The notes below the pieces were generated by a model. That model made no database searches. It saw nothing but the letters and a program-made list of their open reading frames with translations, and was not told the origin of the DNA. The position numbers were made by a program, and so were the translations under genes. Positions 1 through 6,932 of a stretch of DNA of 20,592 nt are shown piece by piece. Origin of the DNA: a virus; the IMG/VR virus record IMGVR_UViG_3300046810_000557, positions 1-20,592 of that record; one strand, written 5' to 3'. Numbering within the stretch: position 1 is the first letter of the stretch; the number at the start of each line of letters is the position of its first letter.

Positions 1-45
1 TCAAGGCTTGCTGGCAGAAAGGAAATTTTTCAGGACGCCAGAAAC

Positions 46-75
46 GACAAAGCCCTGAATAATCAGGGCTTTGTC
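46..75 (-). terminator. Terminator hairpin downstream of the tRNA-Ser site
   Basis: A perfect 13-bp inverted repeat (GACAAAGCCCTGA / TCAGGGCTTTGTC) closes a 4-nt ATAA loop. It lies 12 nt beyond the CCA end of the tRNA-Ser sequence, which reads leftward. This is where a tRNA transcription terminator is expected. On the leftward strand only a short T-rich tract (GTTTC) follows the stem, so termination strength is uncertain. It marks the sequence left of the attachment site as host chromosome. Confidence 0.7.
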
Positions 76-86
76 GGTACAAAATA

Positions 87-146
87 TGGCGGAGGCGATG
101 GGATTCGAACTCATGGACCTGTTACAGTCGACGGTTTTCAAGACCG
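87..146. other. Prophage attachment site core (att), 3' portion of tRNA-Ser
   Basis: The 60 nt from the anticodon stem to CCA match a standard tRNA-Ser; the match stops at 146, right where the integrase side begins. Tyrosine integrases of lambdoid phages often recombine inside tRNA anticodon or T loops and leave the 3' half duplicated at both prophage ends. The integrase gene starts about 125 bp to the right and the host-type terminator lies to the left, so this is the integrase-proximal junction. The exact crossover point cannot be placed from one end alone. Confidence 0.7.
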
Positions 147-176
147 CTATGGAAAGCCGCTGAATACGGGGCCTCA
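87..176 (-). tRNA. tRNA-Ser(TGA)-like sequence, 3' part intact and 5' part degenerate
   Basis: Reading leftward, the anticodon stem-loop GGTCTTGAAAACC gives anticodon TGA. A serine-type long variable arm, a standard T arm (GTTCGAATCC) and the acceptor strand CGCCTCC-G-CCA follow. The 5' part does not fold as a normal tRNA. A GAGGC block exactly 90 nt from the CCA end could pair with GCCTC of the acceptor, and AGCGGCTTT resembles a D-loop, but the rest is diverged. The likeliest reading is a host tRNA 3' end joined to phage DNA after integration, with a vestigial 5' half. The working tRNA would then be rebuilt at the other prophage end, outside this window. It is probably not functional. Confidence 0.55.
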
Positions 177-270
177 GACGCTTTTTCGTTCCAATACTTT
201 TGTTTTGCAGCACCTCTACAGACCGCATTCTACAAGGGGCGTGTTTCGAGTTATGGAACGCATTTTTTGC

Positions 271-1320
271 CTATTTTGAGGGTTTGGCGATCGCGCCGAC
301 ACGGCGATAAACCCGCTCAGTAATGTCGCCTTTTGTGTGCCCGAGCAACAGGCTGGCGTCACCAACATCGCTGATTTCCGACGCCGCTTTCGGCCGAATA
401 TCCCGGAACTGGAATTCACCGATCCGCTTAGCCAGCAGATCGTCTCCCTGCTCAAGAGCTTCAAGTTTTGCCTTCTCTCGCGCCGCGTCCCATCGCTTCC
501 TCAGCATCGTCGCCGTCATCCGTTTACCGCCCCGGTTGATGATCAGGTAGCTCGAAACGTGCGCAGCGTTTCGCTCTGTGATCGCTGCGATCAGAATGCC
601 CAGGCTGTTCGACTCTCCGGCAGTCGTCATCTGAATGCGCAGCTTCTTGTGCGTCTTGTTCTGTTGAACAGTCAGATACCCGCCTTCAACATCATCCTTC
701 CGCATAACCAGTACATCTGCCGGCCTTTGCCCGGTCAGATAGGCTAGGTCCATCGCTTCCTTCAGCTCCTGAGCTGCCTTCTTGTATACCGCCTCCCAAA
801 CCACATCATTCGCGTAGTAGTCCCTCGGCGTCTCCTTGTTCTTGCGCACGCCTTGGCAGGGATTCTCCTTCGTCGTCAGCCCCCATTCCCGTGCAATGTT
901 GAAAATGTGGGAGAGGGTAGCGATCTCACGGTTCGCCCGGACCTTCGCCGATCGTGCGTCTCGGTAGCCAGCAATCGTTGCTGGCGTGATCGAGTCGATC
1001 GGAGCGCTGTCGAACATCGGCCGAAGCTGCTTGATTTCTGCCAAATTGTCCTTCTGCGTGCGCGGTGCTTTCTTTGGCACCACATCGCGAATGTACCGGT
1101 CGAAGATTCCCTTCATGGTTCGCAGGTCGAGCGGTTTTTCCTTGGCTTCGAGTTCGGCCCACTTCAGCCTGGCCTTGTCGAGATCCTTGCCGAGAGGGAT
1201 ATCGTTGCCGAGCAGGTCACGATAGTAATACGCGGTCCAGGTACTACCGTTTTTGCGCTTCCTTGAGCGCTTGTACATCCGAGGGGGAAGGTGCTGGTGC
1301 TCGGTCTTGCGGGGGCGCAT
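271..1320 (-). CDS. int: Tyrosine-recombinase phage integrase
   Basis: This 349-residue site-specific recombinase integrates and excises the prophage at the adjacent tRNA-Ser site. The N-terminus (about 1-60, with LPPRMY and a basic RKRKNG stretch) resembles the lambda-integrase arm-binding domain, residues 70-150 are a SAM-like core-binding domain, and the rest is catalytic. Visible catalytic residues are Arg199 (TGQRP), Lys222 (NKTHKK), Arg309 in FRDIRPKAASE, His328 (LLGHTK) and the nucleophile Tyr338 (RVYRR). The usual box II His is Arg306, a substitution tolerated in some phage integrases. The start lies 1 nt after the stop of the upstream excisionase-like gene, with a GAGTG ribosome site inside that gene's 3' end, so the two are cotranscribed leftward. 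Length is normal for the family. Confidence 0.95.
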   Translation of the reverse strand: MRPRKTEHQHLPPRMYKRSRKRKNGSTWTAYYYRDLLGNDIPLGKDLDKARLKWAELEAKEKPLDLRTMKGIFDRYIRDVVPKKAPRTQKDNLAEIKQLRPMFDSAPIDSITPATIAGYRDARSAKVRANREIATLSHIFNIAREWGLTTKENPCQGVRKNKETPRDYYANDVVWEAVYKKAAQELKEAMDLAYLTGQRPADVLVMRKDDVEGGYLTVQQNKTHKKLRIQMTTAGESNSLGILIAAITERNAAHVSSYLIINRGGKRMTATMLRKRWDAAREKAKLEALEQGDDLLAKRIGEFQFRDIRPKAASEISDVGDASLLLGHTKGDITERVYRRVGAIAKPSK

Positions 1321-1321
1321 A

Positions 1322-1564
1322 TCAGTTCACTCGCGAATAGTCTGGCGTCCATGCCGGCGCGGCCGGTGGCGGGTTAGGATCGGCAATTGTGGGGCTGATC
1401 ATGCCCAGCTTCATACGGGCATACATGCGGCCCACAAGTGGACGCTTGCCTCGGCTTTCGACGAAGACCCATTGGCGATCAATCAGCCAGCGGCGCTGGT
1501 AGGCCCGGGCCTTGTAGCCGGTGAGTTCGGCCAGCTCCTCGTCAGAGAGGATTTCGGTTTTCAT
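1322..1564 (-). CDS. DUF4224 excisionase-like protein
   Basis: This 80-residue protein begins with the DUF4224 signature LSDEELAELTGY, followed by a helix-turn-helix-like segment (YQRRWLIDRQWVF) and a proline-rich tail. DUF4224 proteins sit directly upstream of tyrosine integrases in many proteobacterial prophages and are thought to act as excisionases or directionality factors. That role is inferred from position and fold, not proven here. The ATG at 1564 was chosen because a GGAG lies 9 nt upstream; in-frame ATGs at 1588 and 1579 have no ribosome site. It ends 1 nt before the integrase start. Confidence 0.85.
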   Translation of the reverse strand: MKTEILSDEELAELTGYKARAYQRRWLIDRQWVFVESRGKRPLVGRMYARMKLGMISPTIADPNPPPAAPAWTPDYSRVN

Positions 1565-1817
1565 GGGGTATTGCTCCATGCCGCGCATGGCGGCAGAAGG
1601 TGGTTGTTAAGTGGCTACCTTTGCGTGTGCGACACAGATCCATATGCGCGCGCCTTTTTTGTCTAGGTACCAAGGGCACAATACGTTGCGGTTGGGAGCA
1701 GATTTATCATCGGGGATGGGGTGATGTGAATGATCAGGTAATGGGCATTGACAAAAGACTCCGATTTATCCACTCGCCTTTGTGTTGGCGAGGAGCTATA
1801 TTTCCTTTTTTTTCGCC

Positions 1818-1846
1818 TTGCATTTGGCCTATTCGGCCAGTTTATT
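1818..1846 (+). promoter_or_regulatory. Candidate promoter of the ATPase/TOPRIM pair with an inverted repeat in the spacer
   Basis: The stretch 1565-1880 holds no gene. Within it, TTGCAT (1818-1823) and TTTATT (1841-1846) are 17 bp apart, a plausible sigma70 promoter about 35 bp before the GTG start at 1881. The spacer contains a perfect inverted repeat, TGGCC-TATTC-GGCCA (1825-1839), placed where a repressor would block RNA polymerase. A further hairpin (CTCGCC / GGCGAG, 1773-1792) and a T-rich run (about 1801-1813) lie upstream. The -10 hexamer matches only 4 of 6 positions, so the call is tentative. Confidence 0.35.
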
Positions 1847-1880
1847 TTTCTGTTCAGGACGAACGTTAGGGGAAATACAC

Positions 1881-3035
1881 GTGAAGTTAGTTTCTTTGGA
1901 ATACTCCGAAAACGTCGGAAGAGACCAAGAGTGGGTTCTCAATAAGCTCACTCTTGGCAATAAAAATTTAATTGTCGGGCGAAACTCGACAGGTAAAACG
2001 AGAACGTTGCACGTTTTAGCAAGTCTCGCTAGAGCACTTTCTAGCCCTCAAAATGCTATTGCGCCTTCAGGTAATTACTATTGCGAATGGCTCGATTCTG
2101 CTAATAAATCCTATATTTATGAGTATGTGGTTGAAAACGCCGAGGTCCTTAGCGAAAGACTAACTATTGAGGGTAAAGTTTATCTCGATAGAAAGTCTGG
2201 TGGTGTAGGTTTGATTTTCTTTGAGAAGGTAAATGGTGGAGATTTTCTACCTTTTCAGACACCTTTACATGAGTTTGCTATTTCAAAAAAACGTGACGCG
2301 CTACAACACTCTTTTATAGAGCCACTGCATCAGTGGGCTTCCGAAGTTCGGCATTATTTTTTTGGTAGCTCATTTGGTAAGGAACATATGGTAGTGTTCG
2401 CGCCAAATATGCCTCCTGTAGATGAAAAGGATGCGAATCAACTTGTAGGTCTTTTCAGAAACGCAATACGAGATTTTGGAGAAAGCTTTGTCAATGCCGT
2501 AGTCCAAGATATGCAGTTTCTTGGATTCGACGTGGAAACAGTAGAGTTGGGCTTCCCTGTATCTGTAATACCCGAGTATGTTCCTCCTGGTTTGAATGGT
2601 ATCCGTCTAAAGGAGAAAGGTGTACGAGGGTATGTTGATCAAATAACTATGTCTCAGGGGATGTATCGAGTTTTAGCTTTGTTAATAAATGTTAACTATT
2701 TGTTAGTTAAGAAAACTAGTACTTGCGTTATTATAGATGATATCGGCGAAGGCTTGGATTATGAACGATCCTGCAGGCTCATTACTCTTCTAAGGGATAA
2801 GGCTGATGCATCAAATATTCAAATTATCATGTCTACAAATGACAGATTTGTGATGGATGAAGTCCCTCTGAATGAGTGGACGGTGCTGCATCGTCGGGGA
2901 TTCGAGGTTTACGTTAGCAACTATACAAACTCAAAAGAAAAATTCGATCAATTTAGATTTACAGGTCTCAGTAATTTCTCATTTTTCGAAATGGATTATC
3001 TTGAGTCATCTGAATGGGAGGATGAAAATGCGTAA
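1881..3035 (+). CDS. ABC/AAA-type ATPase, first gene of a candidate two-gene defence module
   Basis: This 384-residue protein carries an ABC-like ATPase domain: Walker A GRNSTGKT (33-40), a signature-like MSQG (257-260), Walker B CVIIDDIGEGLD (282-293), and a switch segment MSTND (318-322) with Asn where many relatives have His. This order is typical of the AAA_15/AAA_21 ATPases of OLD-like, PARIS-like and related defence systems. The GTG at 1881 was chosen because AGGGGA lies 7 nt upstream and conserved-looking sequence starts there; an in-frame upstream ATG has no ribosome site. It overlaps the next gene by 8 nt, implying coupled translation. The pair is visibly more AT-rich than the methyltransferase or recT region and runs against the leftward operon, which suggests horizontal acquisition. 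The defence role is inference. Confidence 0.85.
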   Translation: MKLVSLEYSENVGRDQEWVLNKLTLGNKNLIVGRNSTGKTRTLHVLASLARALSSPQNAIAPSGNYYCEWLDSANKSYIYEYVVENAEVLSERLTIEGKVYLDRKSGGVGLIFFEKVNGGDFLPFQTPLHEFAISKKRDALQHSFIEPLHQWASEVRHYFFGSSFGKEHMVVFAPNMPPVDEKDANQLVGLFRNAIRDFGESFVNAVVQDMQFLGFDVETVELGFPVSVIPEYVPPGLNGIRLKEKGVRGYVDQITMSQGMYRVLALLINVNYLLVKKTSTCVIIDDIGEGLDYERSCRLITLLRDKADASNIQIIMSTNDRFVMDEVPLNEWTVLHRRGFEVYVSNYTNSKEKFDQFRFTGLSNFSFFEMDYLESSEWEDENA

Positions 3036-3750
3036 GCTAGCATTTTTCGTTGAAGGAGCGGCGGAGATGCTATTTGTAGAAGGTTTGATCTCCGAGGTTG
3101 CGAACAAGAATGACGTGATTGTTGATAAGAAAAAAATTCGAGGCGGTGGTAAAAGCGGAAAACACCCCAAGAGATTCCAAGAGTTAGCTGGCACAAAGCA
3201 GGTCACTGATGAGCGATTTTACGTACTTATTTATGATTGTGGTGGTGATCAGCTTGTCGCGCAGAGAATAAGGGAAGAACACGCTAATCTTACGGTGGCT
3301 GGATATGAGAAAATAATTGGCATTAGAGATGTTCGCCCTAGTTTTCAGCGCCACGAAATCCAAGCGCTTCAGCAGGGAATGGAGAGCGCGATAGACAAAA
3401 GCCTAGCTCCTGTGGTTTTTATCCTTACTGAAATGGAAGTTGAGGCATGGTTTTTAGCCGAGTACTCTCACTTTTCTAAAATTCACCCAGAGTTAAATGC
3501 GGAACTTATCAACGATGCATTGGGGTTTGATCCGCGTACTTTTCGTTCAGGTGAAAGAGACCATCCGGCGTTAGATCTCGAGCAAGCTTACTCGTTGAAA
3601 GGCGTAGTCTATGATAAATATAGCGTTGAAAAAACGGTAGATGTACTCGATTTTGCGATTGTTTACACTGAGCTGGCCGTCGCCGTTCCTGAGCTTGCCG
3701 TACTATCTAGTAATATCGATAATTTTTTGACTAAAGTGGATGCTGTGTAA
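3028..3750 (+). CDS. TOPRIM/DUF4276-like protein, partner of the ATPase
   Basis: This 240-residue protein has an N-terminal LAFFVEGAAEMLFV segment with the TOPRIM-type Glu9. After a basic glycine-rich linker comes YVLIYDCGGD (65-74), with acidic residues placed like the TOPRIM D-x-D region, and then TEMEVEAWFLAE (134-145), which resembles the conserved stretch of DUF4276 proteins. TOPRIM partners of small ATPases in defence systems are usually metal-dependent nucleases. Here that is inference from motif order. The ATG at 3028 has GGGAGG 6 nt upstream and lies inside the last codons of the ATPase gene; ATG 3022 is in frame but too close to the ribosome site. No terminator is seen after 3750. 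Confidence 0.8.
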   Translation: MRKLAFFVEGAAEMLFVEGLISEVANKNDVIVDKKKIRGGGKSGKHPKRFQELAGTKQVTDERFYVLIYDCGGDQLVAQRIREEHANLTVAGYEKIIGIRDVRPSFQRHEIQALQQGMESAIDKSLAPVVFILTEMEVEAWFLAEYSHFSKIHPELNAELINDALGFDPRTFRSGERDHPALDLEQAYSLKGVVYDKYSVEKTVDVLDFAIVYTELAVAVPELAVLSSNIDNFLTKVDAV

Positions 3751-3829
3751 TCCGATCTCCAAGCTTGGGATATGAAGTGAGAGTAAAACGCCTGCCAAGA
3801 TATTTATCCTGCCTAGGTCGTTTCTAATG

Positions 3830-4135
3830 TTAACTGCAGACTGTCAGATCATGGCCATTGACTACCCGCATGTCGAGCTCCTTGCCGATGTGAACTTTAA
3901 GGCTGGCGCCGCGGAAATCCTGCTAGCCGGGCAGGGTGGCAATGGTGTGGCACTCCATCAGGGCCTTGATGTCGCGGCGCATGCATTCGCTCCAGGTGCC
4001 TGGGTCTGGGTTGATCTCGGCGGGGTTGATGACGCTGTGCCCGGCGGCGCGCAGGGTGGCGGCCGTGGAATGGAACAGCGGGAAGTTCAGGCCCAGCATG
4101 TTGGTCATGGGACCGCTGAGGTAGATGCGCTTCAT
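3830..4135 (-). pseudogene. DUF4406 family gene interrupted by an in-frame amber codon
   Basis: The reading frame opens with MKRIYLSGPMT and continues NFPLFHSTAATLRAAGH, VINPAEINPDPGT and MRRDIKAL, the standard DUF4406 (nucleoside deoxyribosyltransferase-like) order. After ATLPG, at residue 71, a TAG codon (3923-3925) occupies the place where relatives have Trp (LPGW). The same frame then continues for 30 codons with a family-like tail (QDFRGAS, VHIGKELDMRVV) to a TAA at 3830. A single TGG-to-TAG change explains this. The intact 70-residue product (3923-4135) would lack the C-terminal third. The start overlaps the methyltransferase stop as ATGA, so the gene is the distal partner of that gene. 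Confidence 0.75.
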
Positions 4136-6213
4136 GCTGCCACCTGCTGTTGTATTGACTGTTTCCAAGGATCGTTCGCCCGAGCCAGAGCGGCCATCGG
4201 CGGCGGGCTGACGCTGTTCCCACACATGTGCACCTGCTGGGTTTTGGTGAACGGCTTGCCGTCGGCGCCGTGGCTGATGATGTAGTCGGCGGGAAAGCCC
4301 TGAGCCTTGTACAACTCGGCCGGTTGCAGCATCCGCAAACAGATGTCGACGATCACGTAAGGCGTGCCCTTGATGGTCACGGTGACCAGGCCCAGCCGAT
4401 CCTTGGTGGTGATGGTTGGCGCTGGCGCGTCTGCGGCGCTCATGTTCTCGGTGCCGTAGTAGCTGATTAGGAATGCCGCGACCCGCAGCGCGCCGGCCTC
4501 CACCTCTGGCGAGAGCTGCAACTCGACCAGCGAACTCTTGCCGCCACCGCCGGCCGTGATGGTCGGCGCTGGTTCGTCCACACCTAGGCCAACGCTGGCG
4601 CCGAACTGGCGTTCCATGAATGCGGTGACCAGCCCGTGGTGTGTACCACCGGCGCTGATGGTGTGCAGCGGGTCGGCTGCGTTCCGCGCATCGCAGTTGC
4701 CGCGCAGGTGCACCAGGTTCGCTGTCACCAGTTGCTGCTGGCTGCCGGTGTTGGTAACCGTGGTCATCGGGTCCTCAATGCTCTTGGCGTCGGTGGTGTT
4801 GAAGCCGCCATTCATCTGCGCCATGAACACTGTTGAGATACCCATGGCGTGGGCGGCACCGGCAGGGCGCTGGTAGTTACCTCCGCTGGTGATGGTCGGA
4901 AGCGGCTCGTCAAGGGCCTTGCCTTCGTCCGCAAACCGGAACTTCACCAGGTGAGCAGCTGCGAGCGCACGGTGACCACGCGTCATCAAGGTGCCGACAG
5001 GCTTATCCGCAGCTACCGGATTTCCGGCATATACCGGGCCACCGGCACCGACCAGCACCGGACTGATCATCGTCAGCTCGCCGCGATTCGCGCAGGTGAC
5101 CGTCGGCAGCGGGGCGTGCGGGTCGTTGATCCGGTCGCTGCCTTGGTGCGTGGCTGGTGCAATGATCGGGCTCGCCATGGCGAACGATCCGCCGCACGGC
5201 CAGGACGTCACCGTGCGCAGCGGCTCATTCGCGGATTGAACGCTTTCACCGGACCAGTTCGCGATCGGCACGATGAATGGATCAGCCGCATCGATGACGA
5301 ACTTCTTCATGCCTTTGGCGATCCGGCGCAGTGTGGCTTCTGCAAGCGGGGTAGGTCGTCCGAAAATGCTTTTGGTCGGTACCGTCCAGTCGATGCACTC
5401 GGCGGCGGTGCGCCACTTCTTCTGGCCCTTGGCAGGGTTCTTTGCGTGGGTCGGCTCTGGCCAAACAATCGGTTGGCCATCGCAGCGGGCGATCATGAAC
5501 AGGCGTTCTCGACTGGTCGGTGAGCCGAAGTCACAGGCCCTCAGTACCCGCCATTCCACGACATAGCCGAGGTGTCGCAGCTCTGCGACGAAAACGGCCC
5601 AAGTCTGCCCGCGCCGTTTTGGGTCAGGTACTAGGAATTGGTTGCGCACCGGTACGATTTCGCCCAGGTCGGCAACCCGGTTGATTTTGCTTTTCGGTTT
5701 GGTCGGATGCGGTACAAGGTCGAGGGTGACCACCCGGCCGGTATCCTTGCAGCGCTTGGCGATCAGCGGTCCCCACTGGAGGATCTGTTTCACGTTCTCC
5801 AAGCTGATGACCCGAGGCTTCTTCTTGCCGGCCCACTTCAGGCCGATCCACGACAGGTTCCGGATCTCGCGCTTGCGCGGTTGCCCGCCGGCGGCCTGGC
5901 TGTGATGCGTGCAATCCGGCGACATGTGGAACCAGCCAACGGCCTTGCCGCCGCACTCGGTGTCCGGATCACCGTCGAACACGTCAGTGGTGTAGTGCAC
6001 GGCGCCCGGGTGATTCACGGTGTGCATGCTGATCGCCTGCGGGTTGTGGTTCTTGGCGACATTCACCGCGCGACCCAGCCCCATTTCCAGCCCGGTACCG
6101 GCGCCACCACCACCGCAGAAGAAGTCGACAACGATCTCATCGTCCTGAGTGCTGAAGCCGAGTCCGTATTGAGTTTTGAAATCGAAGGGGTGTTTCTTCT
6201 GTTGTGCGAACAT
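4132..6213 (-). CDS. Phage DNA cytosine-5 methyltransferase with internal repeats
   Basis: This 693-residue protein transfers a methyl group from S-adenosylmethionine to cytosine in DNA, probably protecting phage DNA from host restriction. Motifs in order: I, VVDFFCGGGGAGTG (28-41); IV, SPDC with catalytic Cys101; VI, ENV (139-141); VIII, SPTSRERLF (231-239); IX, about 626-640 (RMLQPAELYKAQGF); X, GNSVSPPP (665-672). Between VIII and IX, the target-recognition region carries eight degenerate repeats of the type D-E-P-L-P-T-I-T-x-G-G, near 329, 366, 402, 435, 480, 513, 546 and 595. The family is usually shorter when these repeats are absent. ATG 6213 has GAGG 6 nt upstream; the 28-residue upstream extension has no ribosome site. 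It overlaps the DUF4406 gene by 4 nt. Confidence 0.93.
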   Translation of the reverse strand: MFAQQKKHPFDFKTQYGLGFSTQDDEIVVDFFCGGGGAGTGLEMGLGRAVNVAKNHNPQAISMHTVNHPGAVHYTTDVFDGDPDTECGGKAVGWFHMSPDCTHHSQAAGGQPRKREIRNLSWIGLKWAGKKKPRVISLENVKQILQWGPLIAKRCKDTGRVVTLDLVPHPTKPKSKINRVADLGEIVPVRNQFLVPDPKRRGQTWAVFVAELRHLGYVVEWRVLRACDFGSPTSRERLFMIARCDGQPIVWPEPTHAKNPAKGQKKWRTAAECIDWTVPTKSIFGRPTPLAEATLRRIAKGMKKFVIDAADPFIVPIANWSGESVQSANEPLRTVTSWPCGGSFAMASPIIAPATHQGSDRINDPHAPLPTVTCANRGELTMISPVLVGAGGPVYAGNPVAADKPVGTLMTRGHRALAAAHLVKFRFADEGKALDEPLPTITSGGNYQRPAGAAHAMGISTVFMAQMNGGFNTTDAKSIEDPMTTVTNTGSQQQLVTANLVHLRGNCDARNAADPLHTISAGGTHHGLVTAFMERQFGASVGLGVDEPAPTITAGGGGKSSLVELQLSPEVEAGALRVAAFLISYYGTENMSAADAPAPTITTKDRLGLVTVTIKGTPYVIVDICLRMLQPAELYKAQGFPADYIISHGADGKPFTKTQQVHMCGNSVSPPPMAALARANDPWKQSIQQQVAA

Positions 6214-6307
6214 AGGGATCCTCGCATAGGTGACGTGAGTTGATGATTTGAGGTATTCAGGAGGTTGTGGGCGGCAATGTGCCAACCTTATAAGCAAGGA
6301 GTTTTGC

Positions 6308-6604
6308 GTGGAGCAGGTCAGAGGTGCATTTGCTGAGGCGATTTCTGAAGCAATCAGGGAATGCCACGAGTTTGGATATCACCCAACTAAATGGGAGGCA
6401 ATGAACCGCGCCCAGCATCCGGTTGAAGCATCGATCAAACTGGTTCAGTCCCCCGAGTTTCAAGACGGCTTCAGGAAGCTATTGCGAGAGGGAAGGGAGC
6501 ACCTGACAGTGGAGGCGATCATGCTCAGACCCGAGTTCGCTTCCCTGTTTAGTAGTCAGCTGCTCCAAGCCGCTAGGTGGCGATTGCATTCCGCCCCTCG
6601 TTAA
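6308..6604 (+). CDS. Small protein of unknown function on the opposite strand of the early operon
   Basis: This 98-residue helical protein (VEQVRGAFAEAISEAIRE at the start) contains a central YHPTKWEAMNRAQHPVEA segment and a C-terminal LTVEAIMLRPEFASLFS. It resembles uncharacterised proteins of similar length in Pseudomonas genomes whose ending is LTAEAI-LQPEW-LF-like; that resemblance is from memory and no function is assigned. The GTG at 6308 is preferred because AAGGAG lies 6 nt upstream. The gene points rightward while both flanking genes point leftward, and its 3' end overlaps the methyltransferase remnant at 6573-6674. It looks like a later insertion. Confidence 0.6.
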   Translation: MEQVRGAFAEAISEAIRECHEFGYHPTKWEAMNRAQHPVEASIKLVQSPEFQDGFRKLLREGREHLTVEAIMLRPEFASLFSSQLLQAARWRLHSAPR

Positions 6605-6674
6605 GTCTGGTGATGCAGCGCGCTGCGGTGAACCATCCGCCAAACCCGGCGAACAAGTCGATTGCTGTTTTCAT
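6573..6674 (-). pseudogene. N-terminal remnant of a second DNA cytosine methyltransferase
   Basis: The leftward frame reads MKTAIDLFAGFGGWFTAA and then diverges, stopping after 33 residues. The first 18 residues match the start of short phage-type C5 methyltransferases, including motif I (DLFAGFGG), which binds S-adenosylmethionine. No other methyltransferase motif follows, and the next DNA is the opposite-strand gene ending at 6604. A separate complete methyltransferase lies just downstream at 4132-6213. The simplest reading is that an older gene lost its body when the rightward gene or the larger methyltransferase arrived. There is no good ribosome site before its ATG. Confidence 0.6.
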
Positions 6675-6687
6675 AGAAGGGTTACCG

Positions 6688-6707
6688 CGAGCCCCTCTCG
6701 GGGCTCG
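6688..6707 (-). other. GC-rich hairpin upstream of the methyltransferase remnant
   Basis: A perfect 8-bp stem, CGAGCCCC / GGGGCTCG, closes a TCTC loop. No T tract follows it on either strand, so it is not a typical intrinsic terminator. It sits between the 34-residue small ORF and the methyltransferase remnant in the leftward transcript and may be a processing or attenuation element. Confidence 0.45.
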
Positions 6708-6721
6708 GGCCTTAGATTGAC

Positions 6722-6826
6722 TCAGAGGATGCCGAACTTGTATTGGATGCACTTGAGTGCAACGGCGCCCCAGAAAAGACCGGACGAAAATGTCTTCAAG
6801 AATTCTTTTTTGTAGTTGCAGCTCAT
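6722..6826 (-). CDS. 34-residue small phage protein
   Basis: The leftward ATG at 6826 has GAGGG 6 nt upstream and opens MSCNYKKEFLKTFSSGLFWG, with an AVALKCIQYKFGIL end and a TGA at 6722. The middle (FSSGLFWGAVAL) is hydrophobic, so it may be a membrane or membrane-associated peptide. It lies between the PP-loop gene and the methyltransferase remnant, in the same direction. I do not recognise a function. The strong ribosome site and its place in the operon are the main support. Confidence 0.55.
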   Translation of the reverse strand: MSCNYKKEFLKTFSSGLFWGAVALKCIQYKFGIL

Positions 6827-6932
6827 GCGTTGCCCTCACTAAATAAATTACAAGCGGAATGCCTGTTACCTAATAGTGGAAAGGCACAGCCCCTTTTTTC
6901 GGGGTAGATGATAAAAATTTGTAAAAAAAATA

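Noticed and set aside
1748-1753. Perfect TTGACA as promoter of the ATPase pair
   Set aside because: No acceptable -10 hexamer lies 16-18 bp downstream (it reads CACTCG at 17 bp), so the weaker pair at 1818/1841 is preferred.
3897-4223. Alternative leftward frame over the DUF4406 gene
   Set aside because: Arg/His-rich out-of-frame translation. The DUF4406 frame carries the conserved residues on both sides of the amber codon.
4390-5230. DNA repeats that might be a CRISPR array
   Set aside because: The periodicity is in the protein, the intervals vary from 33 to 49 codons and the DNA copies differ. There are no constant repeats or spacers and no cas genes.
4849-5523. Rightward 224-residue ORF opposite the methyltransferase
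   Set aside because: Arg/Gly-rich antisense translation of the repeat region, with no motif or ribosome site. The leftward enzyme explains the DNA.
6881-6910. CCCC / GGGG hairpin near 6890-6905 as terminator of the PP-loop gene
   Set aside because: It lies on the leftward strand downstream of that gene, but the stem is only 4 bp around an A-rich loop and no T tract follows.
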